Origin: CAWIXB01 sp963839955
Lineage (GTDB): Bacteria; Actinomycetota; Actinomycetes; JACCUZ01
DNA: 64,000 bases
Assembly: GCA_963839955.1 (NCBI GenBank)
Contig: CAWIXB010000001.1
Coordinates: forward strand, 2,542,001 to 2,606,000
Direction of reading: 5' to 3'
Numbering within the stretch: the first letter of the stretch is position 1; every line of letters starts with the position of its first letter. The position numbers and the translations under genes were made by a program. The notes under the pieces are model-generated. The model had not been told where the DNA came from and did no database searches. It saw only the letters and a list, made by a program, of their open reading frames with translations. This document shows, in pieces, positions 8,721 to 17,484 of this stretch.

Positions 8721-9748
8721 TACGAGTCCGCCACGATCTTGCCGACGTACCGAGCCACCGCGCGTACCGCTCCCATCGTGCCGGGGTAGTCCATCCGGGT
8801 CGGTCCGAGCACGCCGAGCTTGGCGAGGGTCTGGCTGTCGCCGTAGCCCACGCTCACCACCGACGTGCTGGACAGGCTCTCGTGGGGGATCTCGTGTCCG
8901 ATGCGCACCGTCAGCACCGAGGGGTCGGTCGCCTCACCGAGCAGCCTCAGCAGGACGACCTGCTCCTCGAGGGCCTCGAGCACCGGATGAATGGTGTTGG
9001 GGAAGTCTGGCCCGAACCGGGCGAGGTTGGCCGCGCCGCCGATGACGACGCGCTCCTCGCGCTGCTCGACGAGGCTCTCCATCAGCGCGGAGAGCACGGC
9101 GGCCACGATCTTGCGCTCGGTGACGGTGAAGCGCTCGGGCAGGTCGGACAGCCGGCCGGGCGCCTCGGCAAGCGCCACGCCGGCAACCCGGGCGTTGAGC
9201 TGGGCCCGCAGCTCGGCGAGCAGGGTGTCGCCGGCGGGCTCCGCGCACTCGACCACGCGCTGCTCGACCCGGCCGGTGTTGGCGATGAGCACCAGCAGGA
9301 CCCGGGTCGGGCTGAGCGCGACGAGCTCGACGTGGCGCACGCTGGACCTGCTCAGCGAGGGATATTGGACGACAGCCACCTGCCGGGTGAGCTGGGCAAG
9401 CAGCCGTACGGTGCGCGTCACGATGTCGTCGATGTCTCCGGCGCCGTCGAGGAACGACTGGATGGCGCGCCGCTCGGGCACCGACAGCGGCTTGACCGTC
9501 GAGAGCCGGTCGACGAAGAGCCGGTAGCCCTTGTCGGTGGGGATGCGCCCGGCGCTGGTGTGGGGCTGGGCGATGTAGCCCTCGTCCTCCAGCGCCGCCA
9601 TGTCGTTGCGGATCGTGGCCGGGGAGACGTCGAGGTTGTGGCGCTCGACGAGGGCCTTCGACCCCACCGGCTCGTGGGTCGACACGTAGTCCTCGACGAT
9701 GGCGCGGAGTACCTCCAGCTTGCGGTCCTCGAGCAACGCGGGTGGCAC
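8720..9748 (-). CDS. hrcA: Heat-inducible transcription repressor HrcA
   Basis: HrcA represses class I heat-shock genes by binding CIRCE. The 342-residue product has an N-terminal winged helix (about 1-75, DRKLEVLRAIVEDYVSTHEP and SPATIRNDMAALE) followed by the GAF-like HrcA domain. A CIRCE dyad lies 47 bases upstream of the ATG, so the operon is probably autoregulated. It is the first gene of hrcA-dnaJ-rsmE. Length and motifs are normal. Confidence 0.96.
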   Translation of the reverse strand: MPPALLEDRKLEVLRAIVEDYVSTHEPVGSKALVERHNLDVSPATIRNDMAALEDEGYIAQPHTSAGRIPTDKGYRLFVDRLSTVKPLSVPERRAIQSFLDGAGDIDDIVTRTVRLLAQLTRQVAVVQYPSLSRSSVRHVELVALSPTRVLLVLIANTGRVEQRVVECAEPAGDTLLAELRAQLNARVAGVALAEAPGRLSDLPERFTVTERKIVAAVLSALMESLVEQREERVVIGGAANLARFGPDFPNTIHPVLEALEEQVVLLRLLGEATDPSVLTVRIGHEIPHESLSSTSVVSVGYGDSQTLAKLGVLGPTRMDYPGTMGAVRAVARYVGKIVADS

Positions 9749-9794
9749 CTCCAGCCGGGGATCGTCTCCACAGGTCCGTCGAGCACCCGGCGTC

Positions 9795-9821
9795 CTGGCA
9801 CTCGCGGCTACCGAGTGCCAA
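9795..9821 (-). promoter_or_regulatory. CIRCE operator of hrcA-dnaJ
   Basis: The arms CTGGCACTC (9795-9803) and GAGTGCCAA (9813-9821) are separated by nine bases. This is the CIRCE layout (TTAGCACTC-N9-GAGTGCTAA); the arms pair except at the outermost position. On the minus strand a possible -10, TACACT, abuts it (9826-9821), placing the transcription start inside the operator. Heat-induced derepression by HrcA follows from known CIRCE biology. Confidence 0.93.
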
Positions 9822-9924
9822 GTGTACGACGAGCGCGACCAGTCACGCGCCCACCGGCGCGGCGTGTGGCGGCGTGACGCGCAGAGACGGCAGGCTGACG
9901 CCTCGCAGGGAAGTGATCGACTCC

Positions 9925-9954
9925 CTGACGGACGGCCACGTCCGGCCCTAATCT
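9925..9954 (+). promoter_or_regulatory. Candidate sigma-70 promoter of the RDD gene
   Basis: CTGACG (9925-9930) and TAATCT (9949-9954) are spaced by 18 bases and lie about 29 bases before the ATG at 9983. They resemble actinobacterial -35 and -10 hexamers. Confidence 0.4.
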
Positions 9955-9982
9955 TTGAGCCCTAGCCGCGAGGAGCCCCGCC

Positions 9983-10633
9983 ATGAGCCAGCAACCGCCT
10001 CCCCCGCCGGACCCAGGCCCACCTGACGACTCATCCGGCTCCTCCAACCCGACCGGTCCGCCGCAGCCTCCCGGGGGCTCGGCGCCCCCGCCACCGCCGC
10101 CCGGTGGGGGCTACGGATCACCGCCACAACAGCCGCCCGGTGGGGGCTACGGCGCACCGCCCCAGCCGCCGCCCGGTGGGGGCTACGGCGCACCGCCCCA
10201 GCCGCCGCCCGGTGCGGGCTACGGCGGCGCCCCCGAGGGTCAGGGCTCACCGCTGGGCGTCTACGCCGAGTGGCCGCAGCGGGTCCTGTCAGCGCTGATC
10301 GACTACTTCGTGCCGTCGATCATCGCCGCCATCATCTTCGCCATCAACGATGCCATCGGCTACCTCGCTTACATCGCGGCCATCGCGTGGTCCCTCTACC
10401 AGGCGTACCTCGGCGGCAAGACCGGGCAGTCCTACGGGAAGAAGACGATCGGCACCCGGCTGCTGAGCGAGAAGACCGGTCAGCCGATCGGAGGCGGGCT
10501 CGGCATCGGCCGCCACTTCCTGCACATTGTCGACGGCCTCCCCTGCTACCTCGGCTACCTCTGGCCGCTCTGGGACGCCAAGAAGCAGACCTTCGCCGAC
10601 AAGATCCTGACCACGGTCGTCGTCAAAGTCTGA
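9983..10633 (+). CDS. RDD-family membrane protein with Pro/Gly-rich N-terminus
   Basis: The 216-residue protein has about 90 residues of Pro/Gly-rich repeats (PPGGGYGAPPQP), then an RDD domain with membrane helices (about 100-165) and the closing RDD segment. GAGGAG precedes the ATG by about ten bases. The N-terminal repeats are encoded by a 36-bp DNA tandem repeat. RDD proteins are small membrane proteins of mostly unknown role, some implicated in transport. The next gene, DUF4870, has the same Pro-rich style of N-terminus and follows within 28 bases. Confidence 0.85.
   Translation: MSQQPPPPPDPGPPDDSSGSSNPTGPPQPPGGSAPPPPPPGGGYGSPPQQPPGGGYGAPPQPPPGGGYGAPPQPPPGAGYGGAPEGQGSPLGVYAEWPQRVLSALIDYFVPSIIAAIIFAINDAIGYLAYIAAIAWSLYQAYLGGKTGQSYGKKTIGTRLLSEKTGQPIGGGLGIGRHFLHIVDGLPCYLGYLWPLWDAKKQTFADKILTTVVVKV
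10097..10225 (+). repeat. 36-bp tandem repeat in the RDD gene
   Basis: Units begin at 10097, 10133, 10169 and 10205, each opening ccgcccggtg and encoding a 12-residue PPGGGYGAPPQP-like block. Spacing is exactly 36 bases, so copy number could change without breaking the frame. Confidence 0.9.
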
Positions 10634-10659
10634 TGACGACGGTCGTCGTCAAGGTCTGA
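10607..10659 (+). repeat. Duplication of the RDD gene 3' end
   Basis: The last ~26 bases of the RDD gene, including its stop, are repeated almost exactly straight after it (10634-10659, again ending in tctga). The second copy fills the whole gap to the DUF4870 start and supplies no ribosome-binding site. Confidence 0.8.
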
Positions 10660-10660
10660 G

Positions 10661-11299
10661 ATGTCGCAGCCTCCCGACTCGGGTGACGGGTCCACGGATC
10701 CCTCACCCGAGTCGCCGGCCGGCCCGCCGCCCACCCCTCCGCAGGGTGCGCCGCCACCTCCCCCGCAGTCGCCGTATCCACCCCAGCCGCCGTATCCCCC
10801 GCCGGGTGCCGCTCCGCCTCCCGGGAGCTATCCGCCGCCAGGCACCTATCCGCCTCCGGCGCCCTACTCGGCACCCGGGTCCTACCCCCCACCTGGCTAT
10901 CCCCCGCAGGGCTATCCACCACCGGGGTACCCCCCGCAGGGCCTCTCCCCCCACGACGAGCGGATGTGGGCGATGTTCGCGCACATCGGGGCGCTCATCG
11001 CCGGCTTCGTCGCCATGGCGTTCCTGGGCCCGCTCATCGTGATGCTCACCCAGGGCAACAAGTCCGCCTTCGTGCGACGGCATGCCGTCGAGTCGCTGAA
11101 CTTCCAGATCACACTGCTCATGGCCCTGGTGGCCGGGGTCATCCTGTCGATCATCACCTTGGGTCTCGGCCTGCTGATCTTCATCCCCGTGGGCATCGTG
11201 GTCGCGATCGCCGCCCTGGTCTACATCGTGATCGCCGGCGTCAAGGCCAACAACGGCGAAGAGTTCCGCTACCCGGTCAACATCCGCCTGGTGAAGTAG
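10661..11299 (+). CDS. DUF4870 membrane protein with Pro-rich N-terminus
   Basis: The first ~100 of 212 residues are Pro/Tyr/Gly-rich (YPPPG-type repeats). The rest is a DUF4870 (Tic20-like) domain: HDERMWAMFAHIGALIAGF, a helix pair, and ESLNFQITLL. About three to four membrane helices are visible between 108 and 195. The family's role is not established; the Pro-rich cytosolic arm suggests protein contacts. It follows the RDD gene and probably shares its transcript. Confidence 0.87.
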   Translation: MSQPPDSGDGSTDPSPESPAGPPPTPPQGAPPPPPQSPYPPQPPYPPPGAAPPPGSYPPPGTYPPPAPYSAPGSYPPPGYPPQGYPPPGYPPQGLSPHDERMWAMFAHIGALIAGFVAMAFLGPLIVMLTQGNKSAFVRRHAVESLNFQITLLMALVAGVILSIITLGLGLLIFIPVGIVVAIAALVYIVIAGVKANNGEEFRYPVNIRLVK

Positions 11300-11333
11300 G
11301 CCCTGCCGAGAAACGGGGACTGCCGTCCCGGGC

Positions 11334-12554
11334 TCAGTCGGTGAGATCGCGCACGATCGCGTCCGCCAACAGGCGGCCGTTCAGCGTCAGTGCCGCGCGC
11401 CCGTCGTCGTAGGCAGCCCGATCGAGCAAGCCATCGTTGACGTGACGGCGTGCCGCTGACCGCCCGGCGTCGGACAGGTCGTCGAGCGGCAATCCGACGA
11501 CCATGCGGACGCCGAGCATGACGCGCTCGAGCGCGCGGGCGTCCGCGTCAAGCACCTCCCGGGCCTGCGCAGGGCTGCGGCCAAGGGCCAGCCTTGCGGC
11601 GTACGCCGCGGGGTGCTTGACGTTCCACCAGCGCGTGCCGCCGACGTGGCTGTGCGCCCCCGGGCCGACGCCCCACCAGTCGTCGCCGCGCCAGTAGCCC
11701 TCGTTGTGCCGGGCCCGCGCCGCCGGGTCGGTCGCCCAGTTGCTCACCTCGTACCAGCCGTAGCCGGCCGCCGCGAGCGCTGCATCGGCAGCGAGGTACT
11801 TGTCCGCCAGGTCGTCGTCGTCCGGCGCGGCCAGCTCACCCCTCCGCACCTGCCCGGCCAGCCGGGTGCCCTCCTCGACGATGAGTGCGTAGGCGCTCAC
11901 GTGGTCGGGACGCAGGTCGAGTACGGCGTCGAGGCTGGCCTGCCAGTCGTCGGGCGACTCGCCGGGGGTGCCGTAGATGAGGTCGAGGCTGACGCCGTCG
12001 AACCCGGCCGCGCGCGCCCACCCGACCACGTCGGCGACACGGTCGGGGTCGTGGGTGCGGTCCAGGGTGCGCAGGACGTGGGGCACCGCCGACTGCATGC
12101 CGAAGGAGACACGGTTGAACCCGGCCTCGCGCAGTGCCGCGAGCGACGCGGCGTCGACGCTGTCAGGGTTTGCCTCGGTGGTCACCTCGACGCCGGGCAC
12201 GAGACCGAACTCGTCGCGCACGCAGGACAGCAGTGCGCCGAGGTCCGCCGGCGGCAGGACGGTTGGCGTGCCGCCGCCGAAAAAGACCGTCGCGACCGGC
12301 AGGTCACGTTCGCCGATCACGTTTCGCGCGAGCCTGATCTCTTCGGCTGCGCGCTCGGCGTACGTCGACTGGCTCGCCCCGCCACCGAGCTCCTGCGCGG
12401 TGTACGTGTTGAAGTCGCAGTAGCCGCAGCGCTTCGCGCAGAATGGCACGTGCACGTACATGCCGAACGGCCGGCTGCCGAGGCCGGTGTATGCCGAGTG
12501 GGGCAACGACCCGTCGGCGGGTACGGGGTCACCGGGCGGCGGCGCCGACGGCAT
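11334..12554 (-). CDS. hemW: Radical SAM heme chaperone HemW (coproporphyrinogen oxidase-like)
   Basis: The 406-residue protein carries the radical SAM cluster motif CAKRCGYC (CxxxCxxC) near residue 38 and the GGGTPT SAM-binding block, with the HemN-like C-terminal domain. HemW proteins bind heme and act as chaperones; they lack true coproporphyrinogen dehydrogenase activity. The ATG overlaps the MOSC stop (TGATG). In many actinobacteria hemW sits near lepA and hrcA, as here. Confidence 0.93.
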   Translation of the reverse strand: MPSAPPPGDPVPADGSLPHSAYTGLGSRPFGMYVHVPFCAKRCGYCDFNTYTAQELGGGASQSTYAERAAEEIRLARNVIGERDLPVATVFFGGGTPTVLPPADLGALLSCVRDEFGLVPGVEVTTEANPDSVDAASLAALREAGFNRVSFGMQSAVPHVLRTLDRTHDPDRVADVVGWARAAGFDGVSLDLIYGTPGESPDDWQASLDAVLDLRPDHVSAYALIVEEGTRLAGQVRRGELAAPDDDDLADKYLAADAALAAAGYGWYEVSNWATDPAARARHNEGYWRGDDWWGVGPGAHSHVGGTRWWNVKHPAAYAARLALGRSPAQAREVLDADARALERVMLGVRMVVGLPLDDLSDAGRSAARRHVNDGLLDRAAYDDGRAALTLNGRLLADAIVRDLTD

Positions 12555-13207
12555 CAGGGCGTCGTTGCGCGCGCGGCCAGGTCACGCTCGATCGCGTCGG
12601 CGAGGGCAACCGGCAGCCCCGGCCGCTCGAGCAGCCGGCGCAACCTGTCGGCGTCGGTGCGGCGAACCACCAGGGTCTCGCCGACGGTGACTTCGTGGTC
12701 GGGGCGGTCGACCACGACGATGTCGTCGCCCGCGCCCACGGTGCCGCCCGCGACAACGCGCAGGTAGGCGCCCGGAAAACCCGCCTGGGTGAACCGGCGC
12801 ACCCACTGCGGCTCGTCCATCCAGCCCTGGAAGGTCGCGCACGGGATGCGCGCGAACGTCGTCTCCAGCAGGACACCGTCGTCGCCGACCCTCCAGCGCT
12901 CACCGATGAGGGCGCCAGTCACGTCGATGCCCTCGGTGGTGAAGTTCTCGCCGAACTGCCCGGCCATCACCTCGCGACCGAGCTGTCGCGACCACCACGC
13001 GGCGTCCTCCCGGGCGTAGGCGTAGAGCGCCTGGTCGGGTCCGCCGTGGTTCGCCGTGTCGTACTGGTCGTCGCCTTCGAGGCCGACCGGACCAACGCGC
13101 ACCCGCCCGTCGACCGGTCGCTTGTCGATGGCCGTCTTGTCGAGACTGCCGAGGGTGTCCGGCACCAGCTCGTGCACGACGTTGACGGCGACGAGGCGGG
13201 CTGGCAC
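12554..13207 (-). CDS. MOSC-domain protein (YiiM-like)
   Basis: The 217-residue protein fits the YiiM branch of MOSC proteins: DKRPVDGRV, a conserved GLEGDDQYDTANHGGPDQALYAY-type core and a cysteine in RIPCATFQGW (near residue 122) that family members use for the molybdenum cofactor or sulfur. YiiM-type enzymes can reduce N-hydroxylated compounds; the substrate here is unknown. It overlaps hemW and lies 10 bases after the T7SS-like trio on the same strand. Confidence 0.88.
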   Translation of the reverse strand: MPARLVAVNVVHELVPDTLGSLDKTAIDKRPVDGRVRVGPVGLEGDDQYDTANHGGPDQALYAYAREDAAWWSRQLGREVMAGQFGENFTTEGIDVTGALIGERWRVGDDGVLLETTFARIPCATFQGWMDEPQWVRRFTQAGFPGAYLRVVAGGTVGAGDDIVVVDRPDHEVTVGETLVVRRTDADRLRRLLERPGLPVALADAIERDLAARATTP

Positions 13208-13216
13208 GCCATGACG

Positions 13217-14320
13217 CTACCCGTTCGCGGCTCGCTCTGGCTTGTTCATATCGACGGCGGAGACGAGCAGCTCCCACAGGTCTGTGGTCGTGGTCGCCGA
13301 GATGGCGACGGGCCAGGGCGGCGCCGGCTCGCCGTCGAGCTCACCGGCCAGCCACGACGCGTCGCATTCGGCGAGCCGCCAGAGTCCCGCGTCACCCGCG
13401 TCGACGACCTCGACGACTGTGCGGGCGAGGTCGGCGCCGTCGGCGTCGAGTACGCGGCGAGTCAGCGCCCAGCGGTTGACCACGTGACCAGACATACCGG
13501 CGAGGGCGGCCACCCACCGGGCGGACGGTCCGGGGCCAAGGGCGTCCCGGATCGCCGACGCGGCGTCAGCCGCTGGACCGTCGAGGAAGGCGTCGAGGCT
13601 CTCGCGATCGGTGACCAGCAGGCCGGGGCAGTCGACGTGCGGCCGTGGAGCGAGATCGACAAGAGCGCCGAGCCAGCCGGGTAGCAGGGACGAGGGGACG
13701 GCCCGAAGACCGTCGAGGCCGGGCAGCGCCACGACCGCCCGGCCGTCGCGGACGACGACACCACCGCGACCGCGACGGGCGCCGGCCAGCACGTCGACGT
13801 CGAGTACGACGGCGCCGCCCTCGGCCACCGCATCAGGCGATGGGTTCGCGGGCACCTCGTTGTCGGGCGGGAAGCCGAAGACGGGCGACCTGTCGTGCCG
13901 GAACGTCTCGAGTGCCGTCCGGACGGCGGCGCGGTTGGCGGCGTACCGGCTCGTCTCCATGACCGCGGCCAGCACATGCAGCGAGTCGCCGGCCTCGACG
14001 AGCCAATGCTCCGCCGTGACGCCCCGCGTGCCGTCACGCCAGGTGGTGAGCAGCCGGACGCCGGTGGCGCCGCGCCGGCAGGCGACCGGCTCGACGTCGA
14101 GCACGAGCAGATCGTCGTACGTCGCGGCGAGCCCGGCGGCGACCGCCTGCGCAGTGTCGTCCAACGTCGCGTCGCGGTCGCGCGGCTCGCGGCGGTGCAG
14201 CAGCACCGGCGTACCGGGTGATCGGTGCCGGGGGCTCGCCGCGGCATAGCCCTCGACGTCGCCGGCCGGCACCCAGCCCGATGGGAGTCGCACCGCAGCC
14301 GGTGCCGTGGTGCTCGTCAT
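13217..14320 (-). CDS. Hypothetical protein of T7SS-like trio, DcrB/LpqN-like N-terminus
   Basis: I do not recognise a full-length family for this 367-residue soluble protein. Residues about 1-150 (LPSGWVPA, AEHWLVEAGDSLHVLAAV, RTALETFRH) resemble the DcrB/LpqN-like fold common beside actinobacterial secretion genes. The C-terminal part (about 210-360) contains WVAALAGMSGHVVNRWALT and a Trp-rich end that could be a chaperone-like module. Its ATG overlaps the upstream stop (TGATG). Three overlapping genes in this order suggest a shared complex, but the role is inference. Confidence 0.7.
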   Translation of the reverse strand: MTSTTAPAAVRLPSGWVPAGDVEGYAAASPRHRSPGTPVLLHRREPRDRDATLDDTAQAVAAGLAATYDDLLVLDVEPVACRRGATGVRLLTTWRDGTRGVTAEHWLVEAGDSLHVLAAVMETSRYAANRAAVRTALETFRHDRSPVFGFPPDNEVPANPSPDAVAEGGAVVLDVDVLAGARRGRGGVVVRDGRAVVALPGLDGLRAVPSSLLPGWLGALVDLAPRPHVDCPGLLVTDRESLDAFLDGPAADAASAIRDALGPGPSARWVAALAGMSGHVVNRWALTRRVLDADGADLARTVVEVVDAGDAGLWRLAECDASWLAGELDGEPAPPWPVAISATTTTDLWELLVSAVDMNKPERAANG

Positions 14321-15084
14321 CAGAACAGGCCGCCGACGAAGTCCTTCGCTTCGTCGAGCGCCTCACCCGCGTCGTCGAGCATCTCCTCGCCCTCGTCGAG
14401 GGCCTCGTTGACGCCGTCCGAGATCTTGCCGCTGATGTCGAACTTCTTGTCGAGCACCGCGAGCCCCACGCCGACACCGATCGCCATGCCGACGCCGGGC
14501 AGGGTCATCAGCCCCACCCCGACCAGACCGGCGCCGACACCGCCGGCGAACAGCCCACCGGCGACGGTGGCGCCCTTGGCGGTGAGCTCGGACGCCTTGC
14601 GGTTCTCGTCGATGTAGGGGTTCGTGTAGGTGTTCGCGACGTCGAAGAGGTCGCCGAGCGTGCCGACCGCTCCGAGCACTCCCTTGATCGCGTGCGCGAT
14701 GCCGCCGACCCGGGCGGGTATCCCGTACACGGGGCCGTTGCCGGCCTCGTCGGCCTGCCGGGCAGCGTCGATGAGCTCGGCGGGCAGCTTGGGGGCGTTC
14801 AGCCCGAAGCTCACCTTGCCGACGGCGTCGGCGATCTTGGCGAGCTGGGCGCGCTCGCGGATCTCGGCGTCCATGCCGTCCATGGTCCGCTCGGCGCCGC
14901 GCAGCTCCTGCTCGGCGGCGGAGACGCCACTGGCGACGCGCCCAGCCAAGCCGGGGGGCATCTCGCACGAGACGTCGACGGCGCCGAGCTGGCGGGCCGA
15001 CATCGCCAGCGTGGCGTAGAGCGCACCGACGCGGGGGGCTGCCTCGTGCATCTCCGTCGCGTCGATCGTGATGGCGCCGCTCAT
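14320..15084 (-). CDS. ESX-type secreted-protein-like, helical plus Gly-rich hydrophobic region
   Basis: The 254-residue protein begins with an alpha-helical ~90-residue region like ESX/WXG-type substrates, without a clear WxG. It then has a Gly/Ala-rich hydrophobic segment (about 175-210, GGLFAGGVGAGLVGVG) able to span or insert into a membrane, and an acidic C-terminal tail rich in DEGEEML/DDAGEALDE. No signal peptide is visible. Both ends overlap neighbours by start/stop fusion. It could be a T7SS substrate or toxin-like protein with its partners; there is no recognisable catalytic domain. Confidence 0.7.
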   Translation of the reverse strand: MSGAITIDATEMHEAAPRVGALYATLAMSARQLGAVDVSCEMPPGLAGRVASGVSAAEQELRGAERTMDGMDAEIRERAQLAKIADAVGKVSFGLNAPKLPAELIDAARQADEAGNGPVYGIPARVGGIAHAIKGVLGAVGTLGDLFDVANTYTNPYIDENRKASELTAKGATVAGGLFAGGVGAGLVGVGLMTLPGVGMAIGVGVGLAVLDKKFDISGKISDGVNEALDEGEEMLDDAGEALDEAKDFVGGLF

Positions 15085-15434
15085 ATCTTGTTCCTCGGGA
15101 TGTGCGACAGCGCGGCCTCGCGGCGCGCTGCCCAGATCTGCTGGTCGGCCTCGACCGCGTCCGCCTCCCGCTCCAGCAGGCTGGCTAGTTGGCCGACGTC
15201 ACCCGCGACGCGCCCGGCCACGGCCACCGCCGACGCGAGGTCGGCGCGCACGGCGCGCCCGCGCGGCGACTCCCAGTTCTCGAGCTCGACCTTGCCCTGC
15301 GAGCCGAGCGGGCCCGCGACGTCGCGCAGGGTCGCTGCGATCGCGCGCATACCCGCCGGGTCACCGGGCGGACGTGGGCCGACTGCGGCAAGCGCCGACG
15401 CGGCACCGGCGCCGGCGTCCGGGGGTGGCTGCAC
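15081..15434 (-). CDS. Small WXG100-like protein
   Basis: This 117-residue protein is predicted almost wholly helical, with a WES turn in ENWESPRGRAVRADL near the middle and no signal peptide. That is the hairpin layout of WXG100-type T7SS proteins, though the Gly is replaced by Ser. It overlaps the next gene by four bases (ATGA). It would be the small partner of the 254-residue protein. Confidence in the T7SS link comes from size, turn motif and gene fusion-like spacing. Confidence 0.7.
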   Translation of the reverse strand: MQPPPDAGAGAASALAAVGPRPPGDPAGMRAIAATLRDVAGPLGSQGKVELENWESPRGRAVRADLASAVAVAGRVAGDVGQLASLLEREADAVEADQQIWAARREAALSHIPRNKI

Positions 15435-15558
15435 CCTCGCCTCCTGCCCTCGACGGTCTCGTCGGTGTCGTCGCTGTTCGGTCCCATCGACCGTAAGGCG
15501 GCGCGGGCGTGGAGGAAATGGGAAGGGCTCCCCGACGGGAGCGGCTACTTCTCCGCGG

Positions 15559-17424
15559 CTACTTCTTCGGTTTGTCGGCGATCGAGTCGGTGGAGAGAGC
15601 CGCGATGAAGGCGTCCTGGGGCACCTCGACGCGGCCCACCATCTTCATCCGCTTCTTGCCTTCCTTCTGCTTCTCGAGCAGCTTGCGCTTGCGGCTGACG
15701 TCACCGCCGTAGCACTTGGCGAGTACGTCCTTGCGGATCGCGCGGATGCTCTCGCGCGCGATGATGCGAGAGCCGATGGCTGCCTGGATCGGCACCTCGA
15801 ACTGCTGGCGCGGGATCAGCTCGCGCAACCGCTGGGTCATCTGCACGCCATAGGCATAGGCCTTGTCCTTGTGCACGATCGCCGAGAACGCGTCGACCGG
15901 TTCGCCCTGCAGCAGGATGTCGACCTTGACGAGTTCCGACGCCTGGTCGCCCTCGACCTCGTAGTCGAGCGAGGCGTAGCCGCGCGTCTTCGATTTCAGC
16001 TGGTCGAAGAAGTCGAAGATGATCTCGGCCAGGGGCAGCGTGTAGCGCAGCTCGACGCGATCCTCGGACAGGTAGTCCATGCCCTGCAGGGTGCCGCGGC
16101 GTCCCTGGCAGAGCTCCATGATGGCGCCGATGTAGTCGCTCGGCGCGAGGATCGTCGACCGTACGACGGGCTCGTGGATCTCGGCGATCTTGCCGTCGGG
16201 GAACTCACTCGGGTTGGTGACGGTGTGCTCGGTGCCGTCCTCCATCATCACGCGGTAGACGACGTTCGGCGCGGTCGCGATGAGGTTCAGGTCGAACTCG
16301 CGCTCGAGCCGCTCGCGCACGATCTCGAGGTGGAGCAGGCCGAGGAAGCCGCAGCGGAAGCCGAAGCCGAGCGCCGCCGAGGTCTCCGGCTCCCAGATGA
16401 GCGCGGCGTCGTTGAGCTGCAGCCGCTCGAGTGCGTCGCGCAGGACCGGGTAGTCGCCGCCCTCGACTGGGTAGAGCCCCGAGAACACCATCGGGCGGGG
16501 CTCCTTGTACCCGTGCAGCGCTTCCTTCGCCGGCTTGTTCGCGTTGGTGACCGTGTCGCCGACCTTCGACTGCCGCACGTCCTTGACACCGGTGATGAGG
16601 TAGCCGACCTCGCCCACCCCGAGCCCGACGGCGGGCACGGGCTCCGGAGAGATGACGCCGATCTCGAGCATCTCGTGGGTGGCCTTGGTGGACAGCATCA
16701 GGATGCGCTCACGTGGCGAGAGGTGTCCGTCGATGACACGCACATAGGTGACGACGCCGCGGTAGACGTCGTACACGCTGTCGAAGATCATCGCGCGCGC
16801 CGGCGCGTCGGGGTCGCCCACCGGCGGCGGGACCACCCGGACGATCTCGTCGAGCAGCTCGCCGACGCCCTCCCCCGTCTTGGCGCTGACGCGCAGCACG
16901 TCGTCGGGCGAGCAGCCGATGATGTGCGCCAGCTCAGCGGCGTACTTGTCGGGCTGCGCGGCCGGCAGGTCGATCTTGTTGAGGACGGGGATGATCTGCA
17001 GGTCGTTCTCGAGCGCCAGGTAGAGGTTGGCAAGCGTCTGCGCCTCGATGCCCTGCGCGGCGTCGACGAGCAGCACGGCGCCCTCGCACGCGGCCAGTGA
17101 TCGCGACACCTCGTAGGTGAAGTCGACGTGCCCGGGGGTGTCGATCATGTTGACCACGTGCACCCGGCCGTCCTGCCCGGTCCACGGCAGCCGCACGGCC
17201 TGGCTCTTGATCGTGATGCCGCGCTCGCGCTCGATGTCCATCCGGTCCAGGTACTGCGCCCGCATGGTTCGCTCGTCGACGACACCGGTGAGCTGGAGCA
17301 TGCGGTCGGCGAGGGTCGACTTGCCGTGGTCGATGTGCGCGATGATGCAGAAGTTGCGGATCAGAGCCGGGTCGGTGCGACTGGGCTCTGGGGCCGCGAC
17401 TGCGGTGTTCGGGCTCGGGGGCAC
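15559..17424 (-). CDS. lepA: Elongation factor 4 (LepA)
   Basis: LepA is a ribosome-bound GTPase that back-translocates or remodels stalled ribosomes. The 621-residue product has G1 AHIDHGKST, G3 DTPGHVDF, G4 NKID, EF-G-like domains II, III and V, and the LepA-specific C-terminal domain ending ...ADKPKK. Start is GTG at 17424. Upstream on the same strand, 60 bases away, is the PASTA protein; downstream, 124 bases away, is the T7SS-like trio. Confidence 0.97.
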   Translation of the reverse strand: MPPSPNTAVAAPEPSRTDPALIRNFCIIAHIDHGKSTLADRMLQLTGVVDERTMRAQYLDRMDIERERGITIKSQAVRLPWTGQDGRVHVVNMIDTPGHVDFTYEVSRSLAACEGAVLLVDAAQGIEAQTLANLYLALENDLQIIPVLNKIDLPAAQPDKYAAELAHIIGCSPDDVLRVSAKTGEGVGELLDEIVRVVPPPVGDPDAPARAMIFDSVYDVYRGVVTYVRVIDGHLSPRERILMLSTKATHEMLEIGVISPEPVPAVGLGVGEVGYLITGVKDVRQSKVGDTVTNANKPAKEALHGYKEPRPMVFSGLYPVEGGDYPVLRDALERLQLNDAALIWEPETSAALGFGFRCGFLGLLHLEIVRERLEREFDLNLIATAPNVVYRVMMEDGTEHTVTNPSEFPDGKIAEIHEPVVRSTILAPSDYIGAIMELCQGRRGTLQGMDYLSEDRVELRYTLPLAEIIFDFFDQLKSKTRGYASLDYEVEGDQASELVKVDILLQGEPVDAFSAIVHKDKAYAYGVQMTQRLRELIPRQQFEVPIQAAIGSRIIARESIRAIRKDVLAKCYGGDVSRKRKLLEKQKEGKKRMKMVGRVEVPQDAFIAALSTDSIADKPKK

Positions 17425-17484
17425 ACGAGATCCAGGGTCGACGAGGAGGGGGTCTCGTCCATCATCCCACGGGGGCGCCGGCGG

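Noticed and set aside
10097..10225. Regular repeats as a possible CRISPR array
   Set aside because: Units are directly adjacent with no spacers and encode in-frame peptides.
14218..17100. 960-residue plus-strand ORF
   Set aside because: It is antisense to lepA and the T7SS-like trio and reads as low-complexity Asp/Val/Leu/Arg sequence typical of reverse frames in high-GC DNA.
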